Position numbers and translations under genes: made by a program. From Croceibacterium segetis (GTDB lineage: Bacteria > Pseudomonadota > Alphaproteobacteria > Sphingomonadales > Sphingomonadaceae), in the NCBI RefSeq assembly GCF_011320115.1, contig NZ_JAANOZ010000010.1, forward strand, positions 39,562 through 103,561: a stretch of DNA of 64,000 nucleotides. The letters are read 5' to 3'. Below, in pieces: positions 1 to 8,241 of this stretch. Each line of letters opens with the position of its first letter. Positions within the stretch are counted from its first letter, which is position 1. The notes under the pieces were generated by a model. It was given only the letters and a program-made list of their open reading frames with translations, was not told the DNA's origin and searched no databases.

Positions 1-179
1 GTTGTGACATTGCGGCTGGCGAGTACGGGCTGCCAGTAACGGCGCATCAGCTCACCCATCGGCGTGCCCGCTCCGACCTGGGTCAGCGCCGCCTCAGGGT
101 GCTGCGCGGAACGGCCGTAAGCGGTGCCTTGCGGGACCGATTGCTGGGTCGGTGCGGTGGGGTCTATCACGCTGGCCAT
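1..179 (-). CDS. Rieske-type aromatic ring-hydroxylating oxygenase, N-terminus (partial)
   Basis: Only the first 59 codons are present; the gene runs off the left edge. The protein starts at ATG 179-177 behind an AGAGGAGC ribosome binding site. After a polar leader with PTQQSVPQG it reads GELMRRYWQPVLAS, the N-terminal signature of phthalate 4,5-dioxygenase/vanillate O-demethylase-type Rieske oxygenase alpha subunits, which precedes the [2Fe-2S] domain. Such enzymes hydroxylate or O-demethylate aromatic acids in the cytoplasm with a reductase partner. The Rieske Cys/His motif lies outside the window, so the assignment rests on this opening block alone. Confidence 0.72.
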   Translation of the reverse strand, partial: MASVIDPTAPTQQSVPQGTAYGRSAQHPEAALTQVGAGTPMGELMRRYWQPVLASRNVT

Positions 180-237
180 CGGCGGCTCCTCTTTCCCTGT
201 CGGGCAGTCTCGGACAGCGAGCGGACAAAATCAACGA

Positions 238-699
238 TTAGGTTTTGCCGAGCGCCTCAAGCAGGCGATCGAGCAGCGGGTGCTGGCTTTCGAGCATCAT
301 CTGGCGCGCTTCGGGAATGTTCATCCATCGCGCGGCGTCGACCTCCGGAAAGGCGGCCATCTTGCCGCTCTTCGGCGGCCATTCGAGCTCGAACGCATTG
401 CTGGCAAGCGTGGCCGGGTCGAAATCGTGCTCTACCGCGAAGGCGGTCACGTACTTGCCGCCCGCCTGGCGAATTTCGCCCAGAGGGACGAGCTCCTCCG
501 CGAGCTCGAGCCCGATCTCCTCCGCCAGCTCGCGCCGGGCGGCGACATCGTGTTGCTCGCCGGGATGGATGGCACCTTTGGGAATCTGCCAGGCCCCGCG
601 ATCCTTGCGCCGCCAGTATGGCCCGCCCGGATGGACGAGCAACACTTCGATCTCGGGCGCCAGCCTGTAGAGAAGCATTCCGGCACTGCGAGCGACCAT
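238..699 (-). CDS. NUDIX hydrolase (diadenosine polyphosphate/nucleotide hydrolase type)
   Basis: A 153-residue protein with a complete Nudix box at residues 42-64: G42, E48 and the core RELAEEIGL at 56-64, giving the Mg2+-binding GX5EX7REUXEEXGU pattern. The family cleaves nucleoside diphosphates linked to another group. The opening (ARSAGMLLYR, then LVHPGGPYW) and the phrase GAWQIPKG fit the small stand-alone NUDIX proteins that take dinucleoside polyphosphates. It lies co-directionally upstream of the partial Rieske gene with a 58 bp gap and divergent from the SDR gene. The exact substrate cannot be read. No strong ribosome binding site precedes ATG 699. Confidence 0.85.
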   Translation of the reverse strand: MVARSAGMLLYRLAPEIEVLLVHPGGPYWRRKDRGAWQIPKGAIHPGEQHDVAARRELAEEIGLELAEELVPLGEIRQAGGKYVTAFAVEHDFDPATLASNAFELEWPPKSGKMAAFPEVDAARWMNIPEARQMMLESQHPLLDRLLEALGKT

Positions 700-873
700 C
701 CGACCGGCGATCTAGTCGAAGCAAATGACGGAGATGGAATATGCCAATTCGGCTTGCTTATTTGAGGAAGCGCCTGGAGTTGATGCGAAAGCCATAAGAC
801 TGGCCATAAATGCGGCGACGGTTCACGCCAACCCGCGATTGGAAACCACCGAGCATACGTGGAGAGGGGCGCG

Positions 874-1662
874 ATGGATTTGGGCATCAGAGGCCGCAGG
901 GCGATCGTCAATGGAGGCAGCGCGGGCATGGGCCGAAGTGCCGCGCTGGCTTTGGCACGCGAGGGGGTCGAGGTCTTCGTCTCCGCCCGGCGTGAGGATC
1001 GCCTGGTCAAGGCGTGCGCCGAGATCGCCGCCGAAACGGGGGCGAAGGTCACGCCCATATGCGCCGACCACAGCAGCGCCGAAGGCCGCGAACGGATCCT
1101 CGCCGCCTGTCCGGAGCCCGACATCCTCGTCGGCACCTGCGCGCCGCCGCCGATGACGCCCGACTACCGGGCGATCACCGACCGGCAGTGGCGCGAGGCG
1201 ATCGACATTTCACTGCTCTCGCCGATTGAATTCATGCGCCGCGTGCTCGACGGAATGGTCGAGCGCAAGTGGGGCCGCGTCGTCAACATCGCCACCGTGG
1301 CGGCCAAGTATCCCGGCGAGATCCGTGCGCTTTCAGGCAGCACCCGGGCGGCGCTGGTCAACTACACGGTGGCCGTGTCGAAGATCGTCGCTCCGCACAA
1401 CGTGGTCATCAACAATCTCCTGCCCGGAATGCACCATACGGCGACCGTCGAAGAGCTGTTCACGGCCCGCGCCAAGGCCAAGGGCATCACCTACGACGAC
1501 GAGGTCGCCGAATTCGTCAAGGATTGGCGCATCGCCAGCGGGCGGTTCGGCGATGCCGACGACGTCGGCGCCATCACCGCGATGTTCTGCAGCGAGTTCG
1601 CCAATTATATCACCGGCCAGAGCCTGGTTATCGACGGCGGGGCGACGACTTCGACGTTCTAG
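874..1662 (+). CDS. SDR-family oxidoreductase with non-canonical active site
   Basis: A 262-residue protein with a Rossmann fold near the N-terminus (NGGSAGMG at residues 13-20 in place of TGxxxGIG) and the typical C-terminal YITGQSLVIDGG block of classical NAD(P)-dependent short-chain dehydrogenases. ATG 874 is preferred over GTG 859 because GGAGAGG lies just before it. The usual catalytic YxxxK is absent: the aligned stretch reads S154-G-S-T-R158. The NNAG motif is replaced by VGTCAPPP and the catalytic Ser region reads NIATV. It may bind a cofactor with altered chemistry or act without classical hydride transfer. Its stop overlaps that of the convergent NTF2-like gene (CTAG). Confidence 0.85.
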   Translation: MDLGIRGRRAIVNGGSAGMGRSAALALAREGVEVFVSARREDRLVKACAEIAAETGAKVTPICADHSSAEGRERILAACPEPDILVGTCAPPPMTPDYRAITDRQWREAIDISLLSPIEFMRRVLDGMVERKWGRVVNIATVAAKYPGEIRALSGSTRAALVNYTVAVSKIVAPHNVVINNLLPGMHHTATVEELFTARAKAKGITYDDEVAEFVKDWRIASGRFGDADDVGAITAMFCSEFANYITGQSLVIDGGATTSTF

Positions 1663-2174
1663 CCCGCATCGGGCGTGTAAGTCAGGCCGTCCAGCGGCGC
1701 CGGCTTGGGCCGGGCGACACGTTCTCCGGTCTGGCCGGCGATCCCGCGCAAGACCGGCCCGGACCAGTCGCGGATCAGCCGCTCGGCGAGGCGCCAGTGG
1801 CCCTCCTCGCGGCGGAACAGGTCTTCGTAATAGCCCATTACGTTGAGCAGGTGCGGCCCGTCCCCCTGGCGCAAGGCGACCGCCACATAAGACCGGCTGC
1901 GCGCGCCTTCTGCGCAGGGCTCTATCAGCGTGTTGCTCACATGGTGCTGGCGCCCGGCCGACGACGGCAGGCTGCGGAAGAATTCGGCGAAGTGACGGAG
2001 GGCCTTCGCGCCCTGCCATCGCTCCGGTTTTTCGAACGCATCCCACACCAGCACGCCGTCGCGGCAGAAGCAGGCCACGAAGCCATCGACGTCACCAGTA
2101 TCGAGCGCCCAGACATAGCGGGCGATGGTGTCGCGAATGGCCAAGCGATCATCGGCGGTGAGGGTTGGGGTCAC
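1659..2174 (-). CDS. SnoaL/NTF2-like family protein
   Basis: A 171-residue protein whose opening (LAIRDTIARYVWALDTGDVDGFVACFCRDG) is the standard first helix-turn of the NTF2-like SnoaL_4 fold, an alpha/beta cone with a hydrophobic pocket used by hydratases, dehydratases, isomerases and ring-hydroxylating dioxygenase beta subunits. The segment RQHHVSN and a later YYEDLFRREEGHWRLAERLIRDW are also typical. It starts with GTG two bases after the stop of the DUF3237 gene, so the two are co-transcribed and probably translationally coupled. The role is most likely an isomerase, hydratase or binding protein in the local catabolic pathway; the substrate is unknown. Confidence 0.8.
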   Translation of the reverse strand: MTPTLTADDRLAIRDTIARYVWALDTGDVDGFVACFCRDGVLVWDAFEKPERWQGAKALRHFAEFFRSLPSSAGRQHHVSNTLIEPCAEGARSRSYVAVALRQGDGPHLLNVMGYYEDLFRREEGHWRLAERLIRDWSGPVLRGIAGQTGERVARPKPAPLDGLTYTPDAG

Positions 2175-2176
2175 GA

Positions 2177-2647
2177 TCAGGTCACCGCGTAATAGTCGAA
2201 CGCGGTGGAAGCGCCCTGGCGCTCGGCCACGCCGACGAAGACGGTCCGATTGAGCCAGTCATGGGGGCCGGGCGGCACCTCGAAGGTGGGCGTGATGCGA
2301 CAGTAGGTCGCGGCGGGATCGACGCTCTCGCCAGCTTCGATCCTGGCAACTACCTGGGGATCGGACCAGGCGATGCCGCGGTTGTGGATGTAGATCGGCG
2401 TGCCGTCGTCGGCTTCGAGCATATAATGAGCTTCGAATTCGATCAGCCCGCTGGCCCAGATGCGCGGCCAGTCGCCGCCCGAGAAGGGGACCACCCGGCC
2501 GGACAAGCGCGGGCCGCTGATCTCACCGCCGACGACGGCGACGAATCCGCGGGTGAAGGCCTTGGCAGCGGGCTCGAACCGCAGCCGCGGCCCCTCGCCG
2601 AAATCGAGGCGCGCGCGAAACGCCAGTTCGAGCGACGGTGTCTGCAA
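2177..2647 (-). CDS. DUF3237 family protein (copy 1)
   Basis: A 156-residue protein carrying the DUF3237 landmarks seen in three other genes here: GPRLSGRVVPFSGGDWP, then YMLEADDGTPIYIHNRG and a C-terminal HDWLNRTVFVGVAE. The start is TTG 2647-2645, chosen because a strong AAGGAGG (2654-2660) sits six bases upstream; the longer frame to 2719 would run into the oppositely oriented GMC gene start. DUF3237 is a small beta-barrel-like family of unknown biochemical role, frequent in gene sets for aromatic and terpenoid compounds. It is the first gene of a leftward pair with the SnoaL-like gene. Cytoplasmic: no signal peptide with this start. Confidence 0.82.
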   Translation of the reverse strand: MQTPSLELAFRARLDFGEGPRLRFEPAAKAFTRGFVAVVGGEISGPRLSGRVVPFSGGDWPRIWASGLIEFEAHYMLEADDGTPIYIHNRGIAWSDPQVVARIEAGESVDPAATYCRITPTFEVPPGPHDWLNRTVFVGVAERQGASTAFDYYAVT

Positions 2648-2720
2648 GCCGATCCTCCTTGTAGCGCCGCTGGTCACATGCGCTAGACAGGCGGCGACTC
2701 CTAACGGGACGACGGGCAAG

Positions 2721-4292
2721 GTGGAAGAGTTCGACTATATCATTGTCGGCGCCGGCAGCGCCGGATGCGTTCTCGCCAATCGTCTCAGCGCTGATCCGGC
2801 CATGCGGGTGGCGCTGGTCGAGGCGGGCGGCGAATGCCGCCATCCGCTGATCGACATGCCGCTGACCTGGATGCAGGCAGCCGCCTCGCCTCGGTTCGGC
2901 TGGGGCTACGAAAGCGAACCCGATCCCAACCTCGACGGGCGAACCCAGCCGATCCCGCGCGGCAAGGTCCTGGGCGGCTCGTCCTCGATCAACGGCACGA
3001 TGTATATCCGTGGGGCGGCCGCCGATTACGATGCGTGGCGCGACGCCGGCCATGAGGGCTGGGGCTACGAAGACGTCCTGCCGCTGTTCAAGCGTTCCGA
3101 AGCGAACTGGCGCGGGGCGAGCGAGGTTCATGGCGGCAGCGGCGAAATGGACGTTTCGCCGATGCGGCCCGACCCGATGCTGTATCCGGCGTTTCTCGAA
3201 ACGGCGCACGCGCTCGGGTACCCCGACTGTCAGGACTTCAACGTCCCCCAGCCCGAAGGTTTCGGCATGCCCGACTGCACGATCCGCGCGGGCCGCCGGG
3301 CGAGCAGCGTGCGGGCGTTCATCGACCCGGTCGCCGGAAGGGCGAACCTCTCGGTCGTGGCCAACGCCACTGTTCGCCGCGTCGTTATCGAGGATCGCCG
3401 CGCGACCGGCGTCGAGCTGGCGGACGGGCGCAGGCTGGGTTGCCGAGGCGAAACGATCCTGTGCGCCGGCGCGCTCAACAGCCCGCACCTGCTGATGCTG
3501 TCGGGGATTGGTCCCGCCGCATCGCTCAAGTCTGCCGGGATCGAACCGCTGGTCGACCTTTCGGGGGTGGGACAGAACCTGCAGGACCACCCGATCGCGA
3601 TGAGCATCTGGAAGTCGGCAGTGCCGATCGGCTTCAACCGCGACATTCGCCTCGACCGGCTGGCGCTCAACTTCGTGCGCTGGCAACTGACCGGGCGCGG
3701 CCCGCTGAGCCAAAGCCCGATGTCGATCCAGGGCTTCGTGCGCTCGGGCGACGATCAGGAGCGGCCCGACCTGCAGTTCCAGATCGTCCATAGCGGCTAC
3801 GACGCGCGGGTCTGGTTTCCCGGCTGGCGCAAGGCCCCTACGCCGATGTTTTCCTGCGGCGCGATCCTGCTCAATCCCGAGAGCCGCGGCGACGTTACGC
3901 TGGTTTCGGCCGATCCGCTGGCTTTGCCGCGAGTGCAGTTCAACTTCATGAGCGCCGAGGGCGACCGCGAGCGTCTTCGCCGCGGCTTTCGCTTCATCCG
4001 CCGGTTCTTCGCCACCTCCCCGGCGAGCGGTCTGGTCGAGACAGAGCTGGCGCCCGGCCTGCAGGCGCAGAGCGAGGACGAGATCGACGCCTGGCTGCGG
4101 GCGTCCTTGATCAGCGCAGGGCACCCGACCGGCACATGCGCGATGGGCAGGGTGGTCGACGACGCGTTGCGGGTGGTCGGGGTCGAACGGCTGCGGGTGG
4201 CAGACGCTTCGGTCATGCCCAGCGTCATTCGCGGCAACACCCATGCGCCGACGGTGATGATCGCCGAAAAGGCGGCGAAGCTAGTTCGCTGA
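2721..4292 (+). CDS. GMC-family FAD-dependent alcohol oxidoreductase
   Basis: A 523-residue glucose-methanol-choline oxidoreductase. The FAD dinucleotide-binding motif GAGSAG is at residues 10-15, followed by GKVLGGSSSING, the second family signature. The C-terminus has the catalytic His in HPTGTCAMG (H468) and the paired NTHAPTVMIAEKAA segment (N506/H508). GTG 2721 is chosen since the glycine motif lies only ten residues in; the upstream frame overlaps the DUF3237 gene. Members oxidise primary alcohols, for example choline or the side-chain alcohols of lignin dimers. With the lignostilbene-type dioxygenase next door, oxidation of an aryl side-chain alcohol is a reasonable inference. Its 3' end overlaps the convergent MFS gene by 12 bp. 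Confidence 0.93.
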   Translation: MEEFDYIIVGAGSAGCVLANRLSADPAMRVALVEAGGECRHPLIDMPLTWMQAAASPRFGWGYESEPDPNLDGRTQPIPRGKVLGGSSSINGTMYIRGAAADYDAWRDAGHEGWGYEDVLPLFKRSEANWRGASEVHGGSGEMDVSPMRPDPMLYPAFLETAHALGYPDCQDFNVPQPEGFGMPDCTIRAGRRASSVRAFIDPVAGRANLSVVANATVRRVVIEDRRATGVELADGRRLGCRGETILCAGALNSPHLLMLSGIGPAASLKSAGIEPLVDLSGVGQNLQDHPIAMSIWKSAVPIGFNRDIRLDRLALNFVRWQLTGRGPLSQSPMSIQGFVRSGDDQERPDLQFQIVHSGYDARVWFPGWRKAPTPMFSCGAILLNPESRGDVTLVSADPLALPRVQFNFMSAEGDRERLRRGFRFIRRFFATSPASGLVETELAPGLQAQSEDEIDAWLRASLISAGHPTGTCAMGRVVDDALRVVGVERLRVADASVMPSVIRGNTHAPTVMIAEKAAKLVR

Positions 4293-5582
4293 GCGTCGGC
4301 CGGGAGCCAGGGCGATGACCGGCAGCGCCAGTATCAACAGCGAGGCGAGCAACCCGATCGCCAGCGGAAACCCCCCGCGGCCGGCGACCAGCACCCCGGT
4401 CAGCCATGGCCCGATCACCCCGCCCGCCGTGCCGAACATGCTGATCAATGCGATGGCGCCGACCGGCACGCTGTCGCCGCCGAGCCGCACGCTGGCGGGC
4501 ACTGCCCAGAACACGCCTTGCGCGGCGCCGATGCCCAATCCCGCCACGCAAAGCAGCGCAAGAACCGGCCAGCCCGGCGGGAGCAAGGCCGCGGCCAGCA
4601 TGGCGAGACCCGCGGCGGCGCAGGGCAGGCCGGTGTGCAGGAGCCGCTCGCGTTTGCGGTCGGAGCGCCGCCCGTTGGCGACCAGCCCCACGGCCAATCC
4701 CAACAGAGGCAAGGCGCTGAGTGTGCCGATGGCGAGCTCGCTGCCGCCGAGCGCCAATTGGCGCACGAGCTGGGGCAACCAGAACACCAGCGCGTAGGAA
4801 CCGGTCATGACTAGCAGCCAGGCCACCGAGCAGCGCCACAGCCAGGGATCGCGCAGGATCCGCAGGTTCGGTGCCGCGCTGGTGGTGGCGGGTGCCGCGC
4901 TGTTGGCAAACTCTCGCTCGATCCAGTGCGCTTCCTCGCGCGAGAGCCAGCGCGCCTTGTCCGGCCGGTCGACCATGTACAGGGCCGCGGCCACCGCGAT
5001 GATCGCATTGGGCACGGCGAGCAGCAGGAACATGTAGCGCCACGGCGCCACTCCCAAGGGATTGGCGATGCCGAGCAGCCAGCCGCACAGCGGCCCGCCG
5101 AGCACCATCGACAAGGGCACTGCGACCAGCGCCCCAGCGAGCGCCCGGGCGCGCATCGAGGGCGGCGCCCATTGCGAGATCAGCCAGGTCATTCCGGGTG
5201 CGAAGCCCGCTTCGGCCATGCCGAGCAGGAAGCGCGCGGCGTAGAACTCGTTGGCGCTGGCGATCCGCGCCATCAGCAACCCGGAGGCCGCCCACAGGAG
5301 CATGGACACGAAGATCCATGACTTGATCCCCCAGGCCCTCAGCAGCCGCACGTGCGGATACTGGAACAGCAGGTAGGCGATGAAGAACGCGCTCACCCCC
5401 TGGCCGAACTGGCTCGGCGAAAGACCGAGATCGGCCGACATTGCGCTGCCGGCGTAGCTGATGTTGACCCGGTCGATCGAGTTGACGAAGGTAATCAGGG
5501 CGATCGGCACGATCAGCCAGACGATCAGCTTGCGCTCGACCCGCCGCCTGAGCCCCTCGTCGCCCTCGTCCGGTCCTGCCAA
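4281..5582 (-). CDS. MFS transporter (anion:cation symporter/phthalate permease type)
   Basis: A 433-residue major facilitator protein with about twelve hydrophobic segments and a central polar loop near residues 190-230. The first helix carries NSIDRVNISYAG, a typical signature of the ACS subfamily that includes phthalate, 4-hydroxyphenylacetate and hexuronate permeases. TTG 5582 is preferred as start: GAGGGGGA lies eight bases upstream and the protein then begins shortly before helix 1, giving the usual length. It is divergent from the carotenoid oxygenase gene and converges on the GMC gene. The likely role is inner-membrane uptake of an organic acid from the local pathway. Confidence 0.9.
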   Translation of the reverse strand: MAGPDEGDEGLRRRVERKLIVWLIVPIALITFVNSIDRVNISYAGSAMSADLGLSPSQFGQGVSAFFIAYLLFQYPHVRLLRAWGIKSWIFVSMLLWAASGLLMARIASANEFYAARFLLGMAEAGFAPGMTWLISQWAPPSMRARALAGALVAVPLSMVLGGPLCGWLLGIANPLGVAPWRYMFLLLAVPNAIIAVAAALYMVDRPDKARWLSREEAHWIEREFANSAAPATTSAAPNLRILRDPWLWRCSVAWLLVMTGSYALVFWLPQLVRQLALGGSELAIGTLSALPLLGLAVGLVANGRRSDRKRERLLHTGLPCAAAGLAMLAAALLPPGWPVLALLCVAGLGIGAAQGVFWAVPASVRLGGDSVPVGAIALISMFGTAGGVIGPWLTGVLVAGRGGFPLAIGLLASLLILALPVIALAPGRRSAN

Positions 5583-5690
5583 TGCTCGTCCCCCTCGATC
5601 ACCCCCGTCTATGCGGTCCCGCGCAGCCACGATAGTGCCGACGCAAAGGGTCTTGCCCGGCCCCCTGCCGCGTGTGACGATGGGCGTCGA

Positions 5691-7169
5691 ATGGTCGCCC
5701 GCTTTTCCAGGCCCCAGCCGCAAGGCTTCCTCGCGCCGCAACGCTTCGACGCCGACTTGCTCGATTGCGAGGTCGAGGGGACGATTCCCGCGGACATGGA
5801 CGGCGACTTCGTCCGCGTCGGCGGCGAGTGGTTCTACCCGCCGAAGTTCCCCGACGACGCGCCGCTCCATTCCGACGGCTACATCAGCCGCTTCCGCTTC
5901 AAGGACGGTCGCGTTGCGTACAAAGGCCGGTTCGTCCGCACGCCCCGGTTCGAGGCCAACCTCGCCGCCGGGCGCCAGCAGTTCGGCTATTACCGCAACC
6001 CATTCACCTGCGAGGCCGCAGTCCGCGGGTTGAACGGCACGGTCTCCAACACCGCTCCGCTGGTCCATGCGGGAAAGCTGTTCACGCTAAAGGAGGACGC
6101 GCTGCCGATCGAGATCGATCCCGATACGCTGGACACGATCGGACAGTGGGATTTCGGCGGCGACTACAAGAGCGAGACGTTCACCGCGCATCCCAAGGTC
6201 GACCCCACTTCAGGAGAGATGATCGCCTTCGGTTACGAGGCGACGGGCCTCGCGAGCGACGACTTGTTCGTCTATTTCATCGACGGGCACGGCCAGGTCG
6301 CCCGCGAGGTTCGCCTGAAGGTGCCCTATGTCTCGATGATCCACGATTTCGCGGTCACCCAGGACCACCTCATCTTCCCCTTCGCCTGCTACACGACGAG
6401 CATGGAGCGGCTGGAGGCGGGCAAGGTCCACTGGGCGTGGAACCGGCAATTGCCGAGCATGATCGGGGTGATGCGCCGCGACGGGGACGGGTCCGACATC
6501 CGCTGGTTCAAGGGGCCGGAACGCTGCATGATGCACGTGTTCAACGCCTACAGCGAAGGCGACAAGGTGGTCCTCCACGCGCCGTTCTATGAATCGAACT
6601 TCTTCCCCTTCTTCCCCAACGTCGACGGCTCGCCGTGGGATCCGACCAAGGCCGTCGCCTACGTCCGAAGGCTGACCTTCGACCTCGGCAAACCCGGTGA
6701 AAGCTGGGACGAAGAAATTCTCTTTCCCAACCCGATCGGCGATCTCGGCAAGGTCGACTCGCGCTACACTACTCTGCCGCAGCGCTATGCCTTCACCAAT
6801 TTCGCCGACGCGGCGCGACCCTTCGACGAGGCGCGAACCGGAATGCCGCGGGCGCGGATCACCAATACTTACGGGCGGTTCGACCTGCACACAGGCGCGA
6901 TCGACCGCCTGTTCGTTGGTGACACCCACACGCTGCAGGAATGCAGTTTCGTGCCTCGGCGCGGCAGCAGCGAAGAAGGCGACGGCTATTTGATCGGCAC
7001 CGTCTCCAATCTCGTCGAGATGCGCACCGAGTTGGTCATCGCCGATGCTCAGCGCCTCGGTGAAGGCGAACTGGCGCGGTTGCACCTGCCGTTTCGCGCC
7101 GCGGCGCAAGTCCACGGTTGCTGGTACGACGCGGAGCAACTCACACCACTGGCGGAAGGTCCTGCATGA
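5691..7169 (+). CDS. Carotenoid oxygenase family protein (lignostilbene-alpha,beta-dioxygenase type)
   Basis: A 492-residue non-heme iron dioxygenase. The four Fe(II)-binding histidines of the seven-bladed propeller are visible at H167 (TAHPKVDP), H218 (SMIHDFAVTQDH), H282 (MMHVFNAY) and H475 (AQVHGCWY). The family cleaves alkene double bonds with O2; bacterial members of this length often cut the interphenyl double bond of lignostilbenes or resveratrol-like stilbenes to aldehydes. It is first in a four-gene rightward operon whose members overlap at ATGA or TGATG junctions, with two DUF3237 genes and a secreted unknown. The GMC oxidoreductase next door supports a lignin-dimer or stilbenoid role, though carotenoid or other alkene substrates are possible. 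Confidence 0.92.
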   Translation: MVARFSRPQPQGFLAPQRFDADLLDCEVEGTIPADMDGDFVRVGGEWFYPPKFPDDAPLHSDGYISRFRFKDGRVAYKGRFVRTPRFEANLAAGRQQFGYYRNPFTCEAAVRGLNGTVSNTAPLVHAGKLFTLKEDALPIEIDPDTLDTIGQWDFGGDYKSETFTAHPKVDPTSGEMIAFGYEATGLASDDLFVYFIDGHGQVAREVRLKVPYVSMIHDFAVTQDHLIFPFACYTTSMERLEAGKVHWAWNRQLPSMIGVMRRDGDGSDIRWFKGPERCMMHVFNAYSEGDKVVLHAPFYESNFFPFFPNVDGSPWDPTKAVAYVRRLTFDLGKPGESWDEEILFPNPIGDLGKVDSRYTTLPQRYAFTNFADAARPFDEARTGMPRARITNTYGRFDLHTGAIDRLFVGDTHTLQECSFVPRRGSSEEGDGYLIGTVSNLVEMRTELVIADAQRLGEGELARLHLPFRAAAQVHGCWYDAEQLTPLAEGPA

Positions 7170-7789
7170 TCGATCGCCGGGAAGTCCTCGCGGGCATGAC
7201 TGCGGCCGGCGCGCTGGCGGCAACCGCCACGCCATCGAGCGCGAAAAAGGGAAACGGAATGAGCGAGGCATCCCCGATCAAGGAAATGGCCGGCGTGCGC
7301 TATCGCTGGGCGTTTTCGGTCAGCGTCTTCTTCAAGGAACGCGTGGCCATAGAATCCCCCTATCGCCGCACCTTCGTGCCGGCGGTCGGGGGCGACATCT
7401 GGGGCCCGCGCCTGCAGGGCAGGGTGGTCCCCTATGGCGGAGCCGACTTCGGCGGCGGCGGGGGGCCGCTCGACGCGCATTACATGTTCGAGGCGGCCGA
7501 CGGGCATTACATCTACATCAACAACCGCGCCTACATGCGCCGCGTGGGGTGGGATCCGGCGACCGGCGTCGAGCGGCACGTAGCGCAGCCCGCGCCCGGC
7601 GATCGCTTCAGCCAGGACTTCATCGCCCCGCCGGATTCGGCGGTCCCGCTGCGCATGCGCACCTCGCCCTTCTTCGACGCGCCGAGCAACAGCCCGCATG
7701 ACTGGATGAACCGCACGCTGTTCTTCGGCCACGGGCTGCGCCGAACCGATCCCGACCGGACGATCTTCACCTATTACGAGGTGCTCTGA
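7166..7789 (+). CDS. DUF3237 family protein with Tat signal (copy 2)
   Basis: A 207-residue protein that starts inside the stop of the dioxygenase gene (ATGA at 7166-7169). Residues 1-26 form a twin-arginine export signal: DRREVLAG followed by a small-residue hydrophobic stretch and a SSA cleavage region. The DUF3237 core follows with GPRLQGRVVPYGG, YMFEAADGHYIYINNRAY and HDWMNRTLFFG. The core carries an insertion (around RHVAQPAPGDRFSQDF) compared with copies 1 and 4. The Tat signal implies folded export to the periplasm, unlike the other copies. A second in-frame ATG at 7259 (MSEASPIKEM) would give a cytoplasmic form. Function unknown. Confidence 0.85.
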   Translation: MIDRREVLAGMTAAGALAATATPSSAKKGNGMSEASPIKEMAGVRYRWAFSVSVFFKERVAIESPYRRTFVPAVGGDIWGPRLQGRVVPYGGADFGGGGGPLDAHYMFEAADGHYIYINNRAYMRRVGWDPATGVERHVAQPAPGDRFSQDFIAPPDSAVPLRMRTSPFFDAPSNSPHDWMNRTLFFGHGLRRTDPDRTIFTYYEVL

Positions 7790-8241
7790 TGGCCGAGATG
7801 GCAATTCCCGGCGACCGTTCGCCCGACCTCGTCGCACCGATCGGCTTCGAACCCGCGTTCACCCTGACGCTCGAATACGGCCCCCGCCACCTCGAACGAA
7901 CCCCGCACGGCGGGCGCCTTTTCCGCAAGATCACGGGCGGTGCGGTCTCCGGCAAGATCGAAGCCACGGTCTACCCGCAAGGCGCGGGCGAGTATTCGCT
8001 GGTCCGCAGTGACGGCGTGACCGACGTCAACGAGCATGTCCTGGTCCGCGACGAGGGCGGCGAATGGATCTACATCCGCAACATCGGCTATTCCCGGCAG
8101 GACGGCTATTACCGCGTAACCAGTTGGGTGGACGCCGACGTGCGGGGCAAGCACGACTGGGTGCTCGGACTGCTGTTCCTCGGGATGGCCGAACCGGGCG
8201 GCAAGGATCGCGTCACGATTCGCTACTTCGAGGTCCTATGA
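7789..8241 (+). CDS. DUF3237 family protein (copy 3, divergent)
   Basis: A 150-residue protein whose ATG overlaps the previous stop (TGATG at 7787-7791). It has the DUF3237 architecture in diverged form: SGKIEATVYPQGAGEYSLVR replaces the GPRLxGRV block, but GEWIYIRNIGY and the closing HDWVLGLLFLGMAE align with the other copies. The Asn-Arg of HDWLNRT is lost here (VLG instead), so if those residues are functional this copy may have a different or structural role. No signal peptide. It is the third gene of the carotenoid-oxygenase operon and sits directly downstream of the exported copy. Confidence 0.8.
   Translation: MAEMAIPGDRSPDLVAPIGFEPAFTLTLEYGPRHLERTPHGGRLFRKITGGAVSGKIEATVYPQGAGEYSLVRSDGVTDVNEHVLVRDEGGEWIYIRNIGYSRQDGYYRVTSWVDADVRGKHDWVLGLLFLGMAEPGGKDRVTIRYFEVL

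Noticed and set aside
737..750. GAAT-N6-ATTC as a further regulon site before the SDR gene
   Set aside because: Only four-base arms and no match to the outer bases of the other palindromes; likely chance.
2648..2719. N-terminal extension of DUF3237 copy 1 to GTG 2719
   Set aside because: The strong AAGGAGG at 2654-2660 fits TTG 2647, and the extension would overlap the start of the oppositely oriented GMC gene.
2523..4244. A 573-codon open frame antisense to the GMC gene
   Set aside because: It is a GC-rich shadow frame with low-complexity His/Arg/Ala content and no family motif, while the sense frame has full GMC signatures.
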